Source of the DNA: Paracoccaceae bacterium
GTDB taxonomy: Bacteria > Pseudomonadota > Alphaproteobacteria > Rhodobacterales > Rhodobacteraceae
Length of the DNA: 64,000 bases
NCBI GenBank assembly: GCA_014654775.1
Contig: JACVZW010000087.1
Location: forward strand, 62,001 to 126,000
Direction: 5' to 3'
The position numbers and the translations under genes are program-made. Below the pieces are notes generated by a model, which did not search any database, was not told the origin of the DNA, and saw nothing but the letters and a program-made list of their open reading frames with translations. This document shows, piece after piece, positions 9,442 to 17,638 of the stretch. Every line of letters begins with the position of its first letter. The stretch's first letter is position 1.

Positions 9442-9633
9442 ATGTCGCGACTGTTCATGCTGCTTTTCGCCCTGATCGGGCCGTCGCTCGCCGGGGTTGG
9501 TGTCATCATTGTCCTGACCATGGGCCTCGTCACGCTTAAGCCCATCCTTGCGGCGGCGGCCTTGGGCATGGCCTTTGGCGTGCCGGTGGCTTGGGCGGTC
9601 ATGCGGCGGCTGACCCTAGGCCAGACGGTCTGA
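9442..9633 (+). CDS. 63-aa membrane protein, likely FnrL-controlled
   Basis: A 63-aa hydrophobic protein with two membrane segments: about residues 4-28 ([20 protein letters not shown]) and 34-54, with a basic end (VMRRLTLGQ). AGGAGG lies seven bases before ATG 9442, fixing the start. I recognise no family. The perfect FNR-type box upstream and the terminator-like hairpin downstream indicate an independent, oxygen-regulated transcription unit. Confidence 0.75.
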   Translation: MSRLFMLLFALIGPSLAGVGVIIVLTMGLVTLKPILAAAALGMAFGVPVAWAVMRRLTLGQTV

Positions 9634-9649
9634 CGGGGCTGATCGGGCC

Positions 9650-9666
9650 AAGCCCGCCACGGGCTT
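9650..9666 (+). terminator. Terminator-like hairpin
   Basis: AAGCCCG, loop CCA, CGGGCTT, followed by CTGTC, 16 bases after the stop of the 63-aa gene. The stem is perfect (7 bp) but the T-tract is poor. Confidence 0.55.
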
Positions 9667-9701
9667 CTGTCACCCAGCGCGGGCCGTGCGACCGCCTGCA
9701 C

Positions 9702-9730
9702 TTGACCGGGGCGGAGCGAAGCCTTACGCC
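9702..9730 (+). promoter_or_regulatory. Candidate promoter of the tRNA gene
   Basis: TTGACC (9702-9707), a 17-bp spacer, then TACGCC (9725-9730), placing a start around 9737, just before the tRNA at 9741. The -35 matches sigma70 consensus well; the -10 is weak. Confidence 0.4.
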
Positions 9731-9740
9731 CTTGCGGCAT

Positions 9741-9813
9741 GGGGCTGTAGCTCAACGGTTAGAGCCGGGCGCTCATAACGCCTTGGTTGGGGGTTCGAGT
9801 CCCTCCGGCCCTA
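9741..9813 (+). tRNA. tRNA with CAU anticodon (probably Ile2, otherwise elongator Met)
   Basis: A complete 73-nt cloverleaf can be drawn: 7-bp acceptor stem (9741-9747 with 9806-9812), D-arm GCTC/GAGC, anticodon stem GGGCG/CGCCT with loop CTCATAA (anticodon 9774-9776), T-arm GGGGG/CCCTC with TTCGAGT, and discriminator A at 9813. CCA is not encoded. The anticodon-arm sequence GGGCGCTCATAACGCCTTGG resembles lysidine-modified tRNA-Ile2 more than elongator Met; it is not initiator-like. Confidence 0.9.
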
Positions 9814-10723
9814 CATTCTTTCCAATCGCCTCGGCTGCGATCCAGACACGGAAGGCGTCAAGCGCGGGATTCGGCGGCGCATTGCGGGGCCAGACGAGCC
9901 AGTAGCTGCCCGCCGCGCGGACCGGCCCGCCCCAGACCGGGACCAGCCGTCCGGCCGCAATATCCGCATCAACAAGAAAGCGCGGCAGCAGCGCGACACC
10001 CAACCCGTGGATTGCCGCCTGCTGCATCGTAGCGAACTGGTCGAAGACCATCCCCGCCGGGCGCTGCCCCGGCAGGCCCTGCGCTGCGAACCAGCGGCCC
10101 CAGTCGCCCTTGCGGCTTTCGATCTGCAGAAGCGGCAGCGCCAGCAGATCGCCCGGGCCTGCGATCGGCCCGGCGGCAAGGTCCGGCGCGGCAACCGCCT
10201 GCACCTCTTCCTCCATCAGAAGGAGATGCTCGGCATCGGGCCAATCGGCACGTCCGTAATGGATCGCCGCTTCCACACCTTCGGCCAGCATATCGAAAGG
10301 CCGCAGCCGAGTGCTGAATGTCAGCGAAATGTCTGAGTGGCATTGCCGGAACGTGCGCAACCGGGGGGCCAGCCAATGCATCCCGAAGGCAGGCAGCAGC
10401 GCCAGTGACAGCACCGCCCCTCCCCCGCCGGACCGCAGCCGCAGCGCCGCCTGCCCCAGCAGGTCCAGCGCCCGCCGTGCTTGCGCCACATAGTCCCGTG
10501 CGGCGGGTGTTGGGCGCAGGCGCTGCCTGTCACGGATCAGCAGCGGCACACCCAGCTGCGCCTCCACCTCCTGCAGCGCGCGGCTGATCGCTCCCGGCGT
10601 CAGGTTCAATTCGCGCGCGGCAGCGGTGGTGGTGCCCAACCGCTCCACCGCTTCCAGTGCCAGAAGGCCGGACAAGGCAGGCAAGTGGCGTCTTGCAGGG
10701 ATCATGTGAGCATTACTCAACAT
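9773..10723 (-). CDS. LysR family regulator (GcvA/GcdR-like)
   Basis: A 316-aa regulator with an N-terminal winged HTH (about residues 14-72, [20 protein letters not shown] then [17 protein letters not shown]) and a periplasmic-binding-protein-like effector domain to about residue 300. It diverges from glutaryl-CoA dehydrogenase, the usual arrangement for a local activator of that gene. Oddly, no stop occurs at the expected C-terminus (AAEAIGKN): the frame runs into the antisense strand of the tRNA and stops in its anticodon loop, so the last 13 or so residues ([12 protein letters not shown]) are antisense tRNA. An in-frame ATG at 10705 is an alternative start. Confidence 0.85.
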   Translation of the reverse strand: MLSNAHMIPARRHLPALSGLLALEAVERLGTTTAAARELNLTPGAISRALQEVEAQLGVPLLIRDRQRLRPTPAARDYVAQARRALDLLGQAALRLRSGGGGAVLSLALLPAFGMHWLAPRLRTFRQCHSDISLTFSTRLRPFDMLAEGVEAAIHYGRADWPDAEHLLLMEEEVQAVAAPDLAAGPIAGPGDLLALPLLQIESRKGDWGRWFAAQGLPGQRPAGMVFDQFATMQQAAIHGLGVALLPRFLVDADIAAGRLVPVWGGPVRAAGSYWLVWPRNAPPNPALDAFRVWIAAEAIGKNVGPEGLEPPTKAL

Positions 10724-10840
10724 AAGTTCAGTTTATTTCGCTATATTTGCACAATCAGCCAAGGCATAGAAGCACCAAGCTGCGATGGCGCGACTCGCGT
10801 GCTGCTGGCAGACTGGACCGATACCCCCGGAGGAAGCGAT

Positions 10841-12064
10841 ATGAGCCTCGACGCCCCCAAACTCAAAGCCAAGGATGCCCCCGATCTGGCCCGGTTCGAT
10901 TGGGAGGACCCGTTCCGGCTGAACGATCAGTTGACGGAAGAGGAACGCATGCTGCGCGATGCGGCCCGCGCCTATGCGCAGGAAAAGCTGCAACCGCGCG
11001 TGGTTGCCGCCTATCGGGAAGAGACGACCGATCCCTCGATCTTCCGCGAAATGGGCGAGATGGGCCTTTTGGGCGTGACGATCCCCGAGGAATACGGTGG
11101 GCTGGGTGCATCTTACGTCGCCTATGGCCTTGTGGCGCGCGAAGTGGAGCGGGTGGACAGCGGCTATCGGTCGATGATGTCGGTGCAAAGCTCTCTCGTC
11201 ATGTATCCGATCTACGCCTACGGGACCGAGGCGCAGCGGGCCAAGTATCTGCCCAAGCTTGCCTCCGGCGAATGGATCGGCTGCTTTGGCCTGACCGAAC
11301 CTGATGCGGGGTCAGATCCGGCGGGGATGAAGACCGTCGCGAAGAAGACGGCGAACGGCTATGTGCTGAACGGCGCGAAGATGTGGATTTCCAACGCGCC
11401 CATCGCTGATGTCTTCGTCGTCTGGGCCAAGTCCGAGGCGCATGGCGGCAAGATCAAGGGTTTCGTGCTGGATAAGGGCATGAAGGGTCTGTCTGCGCCG
11501 AAGGTGGGCGGCAAGCTGTCCCTGCGCGCCTCCATCACGGGCGAGATCGTGATGAAGGATGTGGAAGTGGGCGAAGAGGCGCTTCTGCCCAATGTCGAAG
11601 GCCTGAAGGGCCCCTTCGGCTGCCTCAACCGCGCGCGCTACGGCATTTCCTGGGGGGTGATGGGCGCTGCGGAGTTCTGCATGCACGCCGCCCGCCAATA
11701 CGGGCTTGACCGCAAGCAGTTCGGCAAGCCCATCGCCGGAACTCAGCTTTTCCAGCTCAAATTGGCCAACATGATGACCGAGATTTCGTTGGGTCTGCAG
11801 GCCTCGCTCCGCGTGGGCCGCCTGATGGACGAGGCGAATGCCGCGCCCGAGATGATCTCGATCATCAAGCGCAACAATTGCGGCAAGGCGCTGGAGGCGG
11901 CCCGTTGGGCGCGCGATATGCATGGCGGCAACGGCATTCAGGAAGACTTCCAGATCATGCGCCACATGGTGAACCTTGAAACGGTGAACACCTACGAGGG
12001 CACGCATGACATCCATGCCCTGATCCTGGGCCGTGCGATCACCGGCGTGCAGGCCTTTTTCTGA
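10841..12064 (+). CDS. gcdH: Glutaryl-CoA dehydrogenase
   Basis: A 407-aa acyl-CoA dehydrogenase that oxidises and decarboxylates glutaryl-CoA to crotonyl-CoA in lysine and tryptophan breakdown, passing electrons to ETF. FAD-binding motifs ([30 protein letters not shown]) are present. The signature [20 protein letters not shown] contains the catalytic Glu386 and is specific to this subfamily. GGAGGA precedes ATG 10841; the frame open upstream to 10481 is antisense to the LysR gene. The divergent LysR regulator probably controls it. Confidence 0.93.
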   Translation: MSLDAPKLKAKDAPDLARFDWEDPFRLNDQLTEEERMLRDAARAYAQEKLQPRVVAAYREETTDPSIFREMGEMGLLGVTIPEEYGGLGASYVAYGLVAREVERVDSGYRSMMSVQSSLVMYPIYAYGTEAQRAKYLPKLASGEWIGCFGLTEPDAGSDPAGMKTVAKKTANGYVLNGAKMWISNAPIADVFVVWAKSEAHGGKIKGFVLDKGMKGLSAPKVGGKLSLRASITGEIVMKDVEVGEEALLPNVEGLKGPFGCLNRARYGISWGVMGAAEFCMHAARQYGLDRKQFGKPIAGTQLFQLKLANMMTEISLGLQASLRVGRLMDEANAAPEMISIIKRNNCGKALEAARWARDMHGGNGIQEDFQIMRHMVNLETVNTYEGTHDIHALILGRAITGVQAFF

Positions 12065-12079
12065 TCTCTCTGCAGGGGC

Positions 12080-12173
12080 GAAAATTCTTCATACGAAGAA
12101 TTTTCAACAGGGGCCGCAGGCCCCTGCCCCTCCCCCGCCGGGCGCGAAAATTCTTCGGATGAAGAATTTTCGC
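12080..12173. repeat. Twin hairpins sharing one palindrome, with a GC hairpin between
   Basis: Three perfect stems lie in the 174-bp gap after gcdH. The first is GAAAATTCTTC / GAAGAATTTTC (12080-12105, loop ATAC). The second is CAGGGGCC / GGCCCCTG (12108-12126, loop GCA). The third is GCGAAAATTCTTC / GAAGAATTTTCGC (12144-12173, loop GGAT). The outer two are the same 22-base dyad with different loops. They may terminate gcdH, but the duplication looks like a dispersed REP-type element. Confidence 0.75.
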
Positions 12174-12238
12174 CCTCACCCTGCGTCAGGCCATCTTTCC
12201 GGGATGACAAGCGCCGCGCCTTGGTTAGATTTTGTTGC

Positions 12239-13600
12239 ATGACACATGCAAGCTTGCCCCCCGAACTCGATGCCTATCTCGCCGCCCATCCCGGCACCCG
12301 CTTTCTTGACGCGGTGATGTTCGATCTCTGCGGCACGGCCATCGGAAAACGCTACCCGGTCCGCGACGCGGCAAAGGTTTGGTCCTCGGGCGTGGCCTTC
12401 TGCGCGGGGATCACCACGCTGGACGCGCTGGGGGCCTGCTGGGATGTGGAAGGCATCGGCTTTTCCGACGGCGACCCTGATGCCATCTCCTATCCCATCC
12501 CCGGCACGCTGGCACCTGTTCCGTGGCAGGCGGACACCGCGCAGGTCCTGATTGCCCCCGCCCCGCCCGAAGGTCTGGCGCAGTGGTGGTTCGACCCGCG
12601 CAGCATCCTTGCCAATGTCGTGGCCCGCTTCGGTGATCTGGGTCTGACACCGGTCACGGCCTGCGAGCTTGAGTTTTACCTCGTCGATCCGGCGCGCGAT
12701 GCCGTGGGCCGCATCTCCCCGGCCCGCTCGGCGCGGTCAGGCCGCGCACCGGAAGCGCCGCGCGTTCTCGCTTTTGACAAGCTGGATGAATGGGCCGGCA
12801 TTTTGGCCGAGATCGACGCCGCCTGCATCGCGCAGGGCGTGCCCGCAGGGGCCGCGACCGCCGAATATGGCGGCGCGCAGTTCGAAGTGAACCTTGGACA
12901 CTTGCCCGATCCTGTGCGGGCAGCCGATCATGCGCTTATGCTGCGGCGGATCGTGAAGGGGGTGGCGGGCCGCCATGGGCTGGACGCGACCTTTATGTCC
13001 AAGCCCTTTGCCGATCAATCGGGATCGGGCCTGCACATCCACCTCAGCGTGCTGGACGCGGACGGGCGCAACATCTTTGACGACCGGCTACCAACGGGTG
13101 ACGCCATGCTCGGCAATGCGATCGCCGGGCTGCAGGCCACCACGCATGATGCGATGGCGATCTTTGCGCCCAACCTGAACGCCTATCGCCGGTTCGCGCC
13201 CAACCAGTTCGTCCCCGTCAACACGTCATGGGGTACGAACAACCGCTCTGTCAGTTTCCGCATCCCGGCGGGTGGCGGGGCCGCGCGGCGGATCGAACAT
13301 CGCATCGCGGGGGCGGAGGCGAACCCCTACCTCGTCATGGCAGCCGTTCTGGCAGGCATCCATCACGGGCTGGCGCAACGTCTGACGCCCACCCCGCCCT
13401 CCACCGGCAATGCTGGCGAAGAGGCGGACCCCGAGATGCCGCTAAAGCTGTGGACCGCGCTCGACAGGCTAGAGGGGTCAGCGCTGATGGCAGAGTACCT
13501 TGGTCCGCGCTACCCGGCCGCCTATGCCACGATCAAGCGGGCGGAGTTCGAGGCCTTCATGGCCGATGTGCTGCCCCGCGAATATGACTGGTATCTCTGA
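12239..13600 (+). CDS. Glutamine-synthetase family gamma-glutamyl ligase (PuuA-like)
   Basis: A 453-aa member of the glutamine synthetase superfamily. The GS beta-grasp region is at about 15-120; the catalytic domain shows ELEFYLVDPARDA, GGAQFEVNLGH, SGSGLHIHLSVLD and FRIPAGGGAARRIEHRIAGAEANPYL, the metal- and ATP-site motifs. Within the superfamily it fits the gamma-glutamylpolyamine synthetase type, which ligates glutamate to an amine such as putrescine. The FAD oxidoreductase nine bases downstream supports this. No clear ribosome site precedes ATG 12239. Confidence 0.8.
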   Translation: MTHASLPPELDAYLAAHPGTRFLDAVMFDLCGTAIGKRYPVRDAAKVWSSGVAFCAGITTLDALGACWDVEGIGFSDGDPDAISYPIPGTLAPVPWQADTAQVLIAPAPPEGLAQWWFDPRSILANVVARFGDLGLTPVTACELEFYLVDPARDAVGRISPARSARSGRAPEAPRVLAFDKLDEWAGILAEIDAACIAQGVPAGAATAEYGGAQFEVNLGHLPDPVRAADHALMLRRIVKGVAGRHGLDATFMSKPFADQSGSGLHIHLSVLDADGRNIFDDRLPTGDAMLGNAIAGLQATTHDAMAIFAPNLNAYRRFAPNQFVPVNTSWGTNNRSVSFRIPAGGGAARRIEHRIAGAEANPYLVMAAVLAGIHHGLAQRLTPTPPSTGNAGEEADPEMPLKLWTALDRLEGSALMAEYLGPRYPAAYATIKRAEFEAFMADVLPREYDWYL

Positions 13601-13609
13601 GGTGATGCG

Positions 13610-14992
13610 ATGACCGCGCCCGCCCGCGTCGGCGATGTCTCCTTCTGGTATGCCGATATCGGCCTTCCCCAGACCCGTCGCCCTGCCCTGCCCGGTGACA
13701 CCACCGCCGATGTCTGCATCATCGGCGCGGGCTATACCGGACTGTGGTCCGCCTATTACCTGAAGAAGGCCGATCCCGGCCTGAAGATCGTGATATGCGA
13801 GAAGAATTTTGCCGGTTTCGGCGCATCGGGCCGCAATGGCGGCTGGCTGACCGGGGGCTTTGCTTGGAACCATGACCGCTATCTCTCGCATTCTGACGAG
13901 GCTGGTGTTCGGGCCATGGTGCAGGCGATGAACGGCACGGTAGACGAGATCATCCGTGTGGCCGGCGCCGAAGGCATCGACGCCGACATCCTGCGCACCG
14001 ACGAATTGATGGTCGCCACCACGCCCGCGCAGCTTGCCCGTTGCGAGGCGGAAACCGCTCATCGCCGCCAATGGGGCGAAGATCGGGTCCACATGATCGG
14101 CGCGGGCCAGACAGCCAGCCGGGTGAACATCCCCGGGGTCCTTGGCGCCATGGTGGTGGAAGGCGTCGCCCGCATCCAGCCTGCCAAACTCGTCCGCGGC
14201 CTCGCGCAGGTGGTGGAGGCGTTGGGGGTGACGATCCATGAGGAAACCGAAGTCACTGCCCTTGCCCCCGGCCGCGTTACCACGACGCGCGGCACGGTCA
14301 CGGCCCACACGATCCTGCGCTGCACCGAAGGCTTTACTGCCACCCTGCCGGGACTGAAGCGGGAATGGCTGCCGCTCAACTCCGCCCAGATTGCCACCGA
14401 ACCCCTGCCGCCCGAAGTCTGGGCGCAGATCGGCTGGAACGGGCATGAAATCCTTGGCGATTTCGCCAATGCCTATTGCTATTGCCAACGCACGCGGGAA
14501 GGCCGCATCACGGTGGGCGCGCGCGGCGTGCCCTACCGCTTTGGCTCGGCCATCGATACGTCGGGCATCCCTGATCCCGAAACCATCCGCCGCCTGACGG
14601 ATATCCTGCATCGCCACTTCCCCGCCGCACGGCCCTACCGGATCGACCATGCTTGGTGCGGGGTGATCGGGGTGCCGCGCGACTGGTGCGCGACGGCGGG
14701 GCTGGACCCTGTCACGCGGATCGGCTGGGCAGGTGGCTATGTGGGGGTGGGCGTCTCCACCTCCAACCTATCGGGGCGGACGCTTGCCGACCTGACGCTG
14801 GACCGGCAAACCGACCTGACGCGCCTGCCTTGGGTCAATCGCCGGGTGCGAAAATGGGAACCCGAACCGCTGCGCTGGCTTGGTGTGCATGGGATGTACG
14901 GTCTTTACGGCATGGCCGACCGACGCGAGGCGGCGCGGCAGGGCCCGCCCTCGCGGCTGGCCAAGTTCGGCAACTGGCTGACGGGACGGTGA
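13610..14992 (+). CDS. FAD-dependent amine oxidoreductase (PuuB/DAO family)
   Basis: A 460-aa DAO-fold flavoprotein. The N-terminal region contains an SFWYADIG lead, the FAD Rossmann motif VCIIGAGYTGLWSAYYL (about 36-52) and ASGRNGGWLTGG, typical of gamma-glutamylputrescine oxidase and its relatives. The C-terminus shows GYVGVGVSTSNLSGRTLADL. Paired with the PuuA-like ligase, it probably oxidises a gamma-glutamylated amine, releasing ammonia and H2O2. The true amine is unknown. GAGGTG precedes the start; the stop overlaps the next gene (TGATG). Confidence 0.8.
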   Translation: MTAPARVGDVSFWYADIGLPQTRRPALPGDTTADVCIIGAGYTGLWSAYYLKKADPGLKIVICEKNFAGFGASGRNGGWLTGGFAWNHDRYLSHSDEAGVRAMVQAMNGTVDEIIRVAGAEGIDADILRTDELMVATTPAQLARCEAETAHRRQWGEDRVHMIGAGQTASRVNIPGVLGAMVVEGVARIQPAKLVRGLAQVVEALGVTIHEETEVTALAPGRVTTTRGTVTAHTILRCTEGFTATLPGLKREWLPLNSAQIATEPLPPEVWAQIGWNGHEILGDFANAYCYCQRTREGRITVGARGVPYRFGSAIDTSGIPDPETIRRLTDILHRHFPAARPYRIDHAWCGVIGVPRDWCATAGLDPVTRIGWAGGYVGVGVSTSNLSGRTLADLTLDRQTDLTRLPWVNRRVRKWEPEPLRWLGVHGMYGLYGMADRREAARQGPPSRLAKFGNWLTGR

Positions 14993-15642
14993 TGGTTCCG
15001 CTGATCTTTGATCTAGACGGGACGCTGGTCGACAGCGCGCCGGATATCCACGCTGGCGTCGCCCGATTGTTGGAGGAGGAGGGGATCGCCGCCCTCCCCT
15101 TTGCCACCGTGCGCGGTTTCATAGGGGGCGGTGTGCCGATCCTGATCAGCCGGGTGATGCGCGCTGTCGGGATGGCCGAGGACCTGCACCGCCGTGCCGA
15201 TCTTTGCGCGCGCTTCATCGCGCGGTACGAACATGATCCGGGCGGTCTGACCCGCCCTTATCCGGGGGTCGAGGCGGCCTTGGCCGCTCTGGACCGCCCG
15301 CTCGCGCTTTGCACCAACAAGCCCGAAGGCCCGACCCGCGCCCTGCTGGCTCAGCTTGGGTGGACCCACCGCTTTCCGGTGATCGTGGGGGGCGACACGC
15401 TGCCCGCTCGAAAGCCGGACCCTGCCCCGCTGAATCATGCTATCACCCAACTCGGTGGAGGGCCGGTTCTTTTCGTCGGGGACAGCGAGGTGGATGCCGA
15501 GACCGCCACGCGCGCAGATGTGCCGCTTCTTCTTTTCACCCAAGGCTATCGCACCACACCCGTGACCGACCTGCCGCATCACGCGGCCTTTGACCACTGG
15601 GACAGCTTTGGCGATTTGATCGACGGCCTCAGGCCAGCGTGA
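14992..15642 (+). CDS. gph: HAD hydrolase, phosphoglycolate phosphatase-like
   Basis: A 216-aa haloacid dehalogenase-type phosphatase. Motif I is FDLDGTLVDS (nucleophile Asp7, acid/base Asp9), motif II is in ALCTNKPEG, and motif IV is in LFVGDSEVDAETA. The cap is the Gph/PGP type. It probably hydrolyses 2-phosphoglycolate, but substrate cannot be fixed from sequence. ATG 14992 overlaps the preceding TGA by one base. The last 14 bases overlap the convergent VOC gene. Confidence 0.82.
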   Translation: MVPLIFDLDGTLVDSAPDIHAGVARLLEEEGIAALPFATVRGFIGGGVPILISRVMRAVGMAEDLHRRADLCARFIARYEHDPGGLTRPYPGVEAALAALDRPLALCTNKPEGPTRALLAQLGWTHRFPVIVGGDTLPARKPDPAPLNHAITQLGGGPVLFVGDSEVDAETATRADVPLLLFTQGYRTTPVTDLPHHAAFDHWDSFGDLIDGLRPA

Positions 15643-16318
15643 CGCGCAACCCGTCAGGGCCGATCCGCAAGCCCTCGCTTTCAGCCCCTAGGAGGCGCAG
15701 CCCGTGCCAGAGCCCCTTGGCTGCGAAAGGTGCGGGCGCACCGCGCAGGGCGGGCGGCTCATAAAGCTCCACCATCCCTTCCCCGGCCGATAGGAAACGC
15801 ACCTTCGTTACGCCATCCGCGCGGCGCAGATCTACGGCGGCCACGGGGTCAAGGCCGAGGGAAAGGAAGAAGGCTTCGGTCGCTGCAAGATCGGTGCAAG
15901 GGATGCCGATATGGTCGTGCCCGGGCAGACCATCGCGGGCATCGGCACCCAGCTTTGCGCAGAATTCGATCCGCGCGCCGTCCGGCCCTTCAAGGAAGAC
16001 ATAGCGCACGCCGGCGCCCCAGAATTCCGCAATCTCCTGCGGGCCGTCGGGCGTGGTCCCCTCCAACTTGGCGCCACGGGAAAGGGCATCGGCAAGGGCC
16101 GCATCTACATCCGCGACGGCCAAGGCCAGATGGTCGATCACGCCATGCCCGGTCACCTCGGCCGCAACCAGAGCGACAAGTTGATCGCCCAGCGCGAAAA
16201 GATCGCCATCGGCATCCGCCCCGCGAAAGCCGAAGACCTGCGTCAGCATCCGCGCGGCAGCCATCCTGTCGCGGATGGCGAGTTCGGGAACGATCCGCAC
16301 GGCGCCCTTCCTTTGCAT
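15629..16318 (-). CDS. VOC (glyoxalase/dioxygenase) superfamily protein
   Basis: A 229-aa protein with tandem VOC modules: residues 5-115 begin at the AVRIVPELAIRDRMAAARML segment and include HGVIDHLALAVADVD and VRYVFLEGPDGARIEF; residues 125-200 contain GHDHIGIPCTDLAATEAFF and MVELYEPP. The His and Glu residues fit a metal site, but neither reaction nor substrate can be named. ATG 16318 (MQRKGAV) is chosen over 16375 because homologue-like sequence begins at AVRIVPEL. Divergent from the RND genes. Confidence 0.75.
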   Translation of the reverse strand: MQRKGAVRIVPELAIRDRMAAARMLTQVFGFRGADADGDLFALGDQLVALVAAEVTGHGVIDHLALAVADVDAALADALSRGAKLEGTTPDGPQEIAEFWGAGVRYVFLEGPDGARIEFCAKLGADARDGLPGHDHIGIPCTDLAATEAFFLSLGLDPVAAVDLRRADGVTKVRFLSAGEGMVELYEPPALRGAPAPFAAKGLWHGLRLLGAESEGLRIGPDGLRVTLA

Positions 16319-16429
16319 CCTTGTTACCTGCCTGTGGCAGAAGCCTTGGCCGCAATCAACCGAGTCTTGCAACATCCTGCCGCGCAGATCACCCGGAAAC
16401 CGCTCTCCCCGCGACCTTTGGCAGTTTTC

Positions 16430-16471
16430 TTGACTTTCAGGTCACCAAGGTAAATGCAGGGTCCTGCATTT
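16430..16471. promoter_or_regulatory. Candidate promoter with perfect 9-2-9 palindrome upstream of RND genes
   Basis: AAATGCAGG (16452-16460), GT, CCTGCATTT (16463-16471) is a perfect palindrome. TTGACT at 16430-16435 could be a -35 with the palindrome covering the -10 region, and the RND adaptor starts 40 bases further on. This is a classic repressor arrangement; the cognate regulator is not encoded next door. Confidence 0.65.
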
Positions 16472-16510
16472 TCAGCTTGTTCCAAGGCACTCCACGCGAA
16501 AGTTCTTGTC

Positions 16511-17638
16511 ATGGTCAAACGCTTCATCATCGCCATTCTTCTGCTTGGCCTCGTCGGCGGCGGGCTTGTCGGTTTCAACCTCTTTCGCGACCAGATGATC
16601 ACGCAGATCTTCGCCAATATGCCACGTCAGCCTGCCACGGTCTCGACCATCGAGGCGAAACCAGTGGAATGGACCCCCACCATCGAAGCGATCGGCACGG
16701 TGAATGCGGCGCAAGGTGTGGAGTTGACGGTAGAAACGGCTGGCGTGGTCAAGGAGATCGCCTTCGCGCCGAACACGCAGGTCGCGGCAGGCGATGTCCT
16801 GCTGCGGTTGGACGATGTGGTGCAGAAGGCCGATGTAGAGGCCGCCCGCACACAGGCCGATCTGGAACGGTCGAGCCTTCTGCGCGCGCAGGATCTGACG
16901 CGGCGCGGGGTGACAACGAATGTCTCGCTCGACCAGACGCAGGCCGCCGCCCGGGCGGCCGAGGCGCAGCTTGCCCGCGCGGTGGCCATGCTGGAGCAGC
17001 GCCAGCTTTCGGCCCCCTTCGCCGGAACCATCGGCCTGCCGCGCGTTGACCTTGGCCAATATGTAGCCCCCGGCACCATCGTGGCCACGCTTCAAGACAT
17101 TTCCACCATGCGGGTAGACTTTTCCCTGCCGGAGCAGGAGCTTCCCAATCTCTCCATCGGGCAGCGGATTGAAGTGCGGATCGAAGGACTGGACGAAACC
17201 TTTCCCGGTGCCCTGACCGGCATAGACCCGCGCGTCGATCCCGCCTCGCGCCTTGTGGCGCTGCGAGGGTCCATCGACAATGCGATGGGCAAGCTGACCC
17301 CCGGCCAGTTTGTCCGCATCCGCGTGGTCCTGCCCAGCGAGGCGGGCGTGATTGCCCTGCCGCAGACCACCGTCTCGACCAGCCTCTATGGCGACTATGT
17401 CTATGTCGTGCGCCCGTCAGAGGCGGATGCCGCACAGCTTGAACTGCGGCAGGTCTTCGTGCGCCTCGGCCGCCGCTCTGGCGGGGTGCTGGAAATCGTG
17501 GAAGGCGTCGCCCCCGGCGATCAGGTCGTCACCGCTGGCCAGAACCGCCTGTCCAACGGCCAGCCCGCCACTGTGGACAACAGCGTGAACCCGGCTGCAT
17601 CAGCCACCGGGGATGCTGTGACCGGGGGTGACGAATGA
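16511..17638 (+). CDS. RND efflux periplasmic adaptor (membrane fusion protein)
   Basis: A 375-aa HlyD/AcrA-type adaptor linking an RND pump to an outer-membrane channel. Residues 3-24 (RFIIAILLLGLVGGGLVGFN) form an uncleaved N-terminal anchor; there is no lipobox. The barrel-sandwich hybrid halves are at about 60-90 and 160-195 (LSAPFAGTIGLPRVDLGQYV), flanking a short coiled-coil hairpin. Beta-barrel and membrane-proximal domains follow. ATG 16511 is preferred over 16454. The stop overlaps the pump start by four bases (ATGA). Confidence 0.9.
   Translation: MVKRFIIAILLLGLVGGGLVGFNLFRDQMITQIFANMPRQPATVSTIEAKPVEWTPTIEAIGTVNAAQGVELTVETAGVVKEIAFAPNTQVAAGDVLLRLDDVVQKADVEAARTQADLERSSLLRAQDLTRRGVTTNVSLDQTQAAARAAEAQLARAVAMLEQRQLSAPFAGTIGLPRVDLGQYVAPGTIVATLQDISTMRVDFSLPEQELPNLSIGQRIEVRIEGLDETFPGALTGIDPRVDPASRLVALRGSIDNAMGKLTPGQFVRIRVVLPSEAGVIALPQTTVSTSLYGDYVYVVRPSEADAAQLELRQVFVRLGRRSGGVLEIVEGVAPGDQVVTAGQNRLSNGQPATVDNSVNPAASATGDAVTGGDE

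Noticed and set aside
9741..9813. Initiator tRNA-fMet
   Set aside because: The first base pair is G-T rather than the mismatched initiator C-A type, and the anticodon stem lacks the three consecutive G-C pairs typical of initiators.
10481..10840. 120-residue N-terminal extension of glutaryl-CoA dehydrogenase
   Set aside because: It is antisense to the LysR gene and the shared promoter; GGAGGA plus ATG 10841 gives the normal family start.
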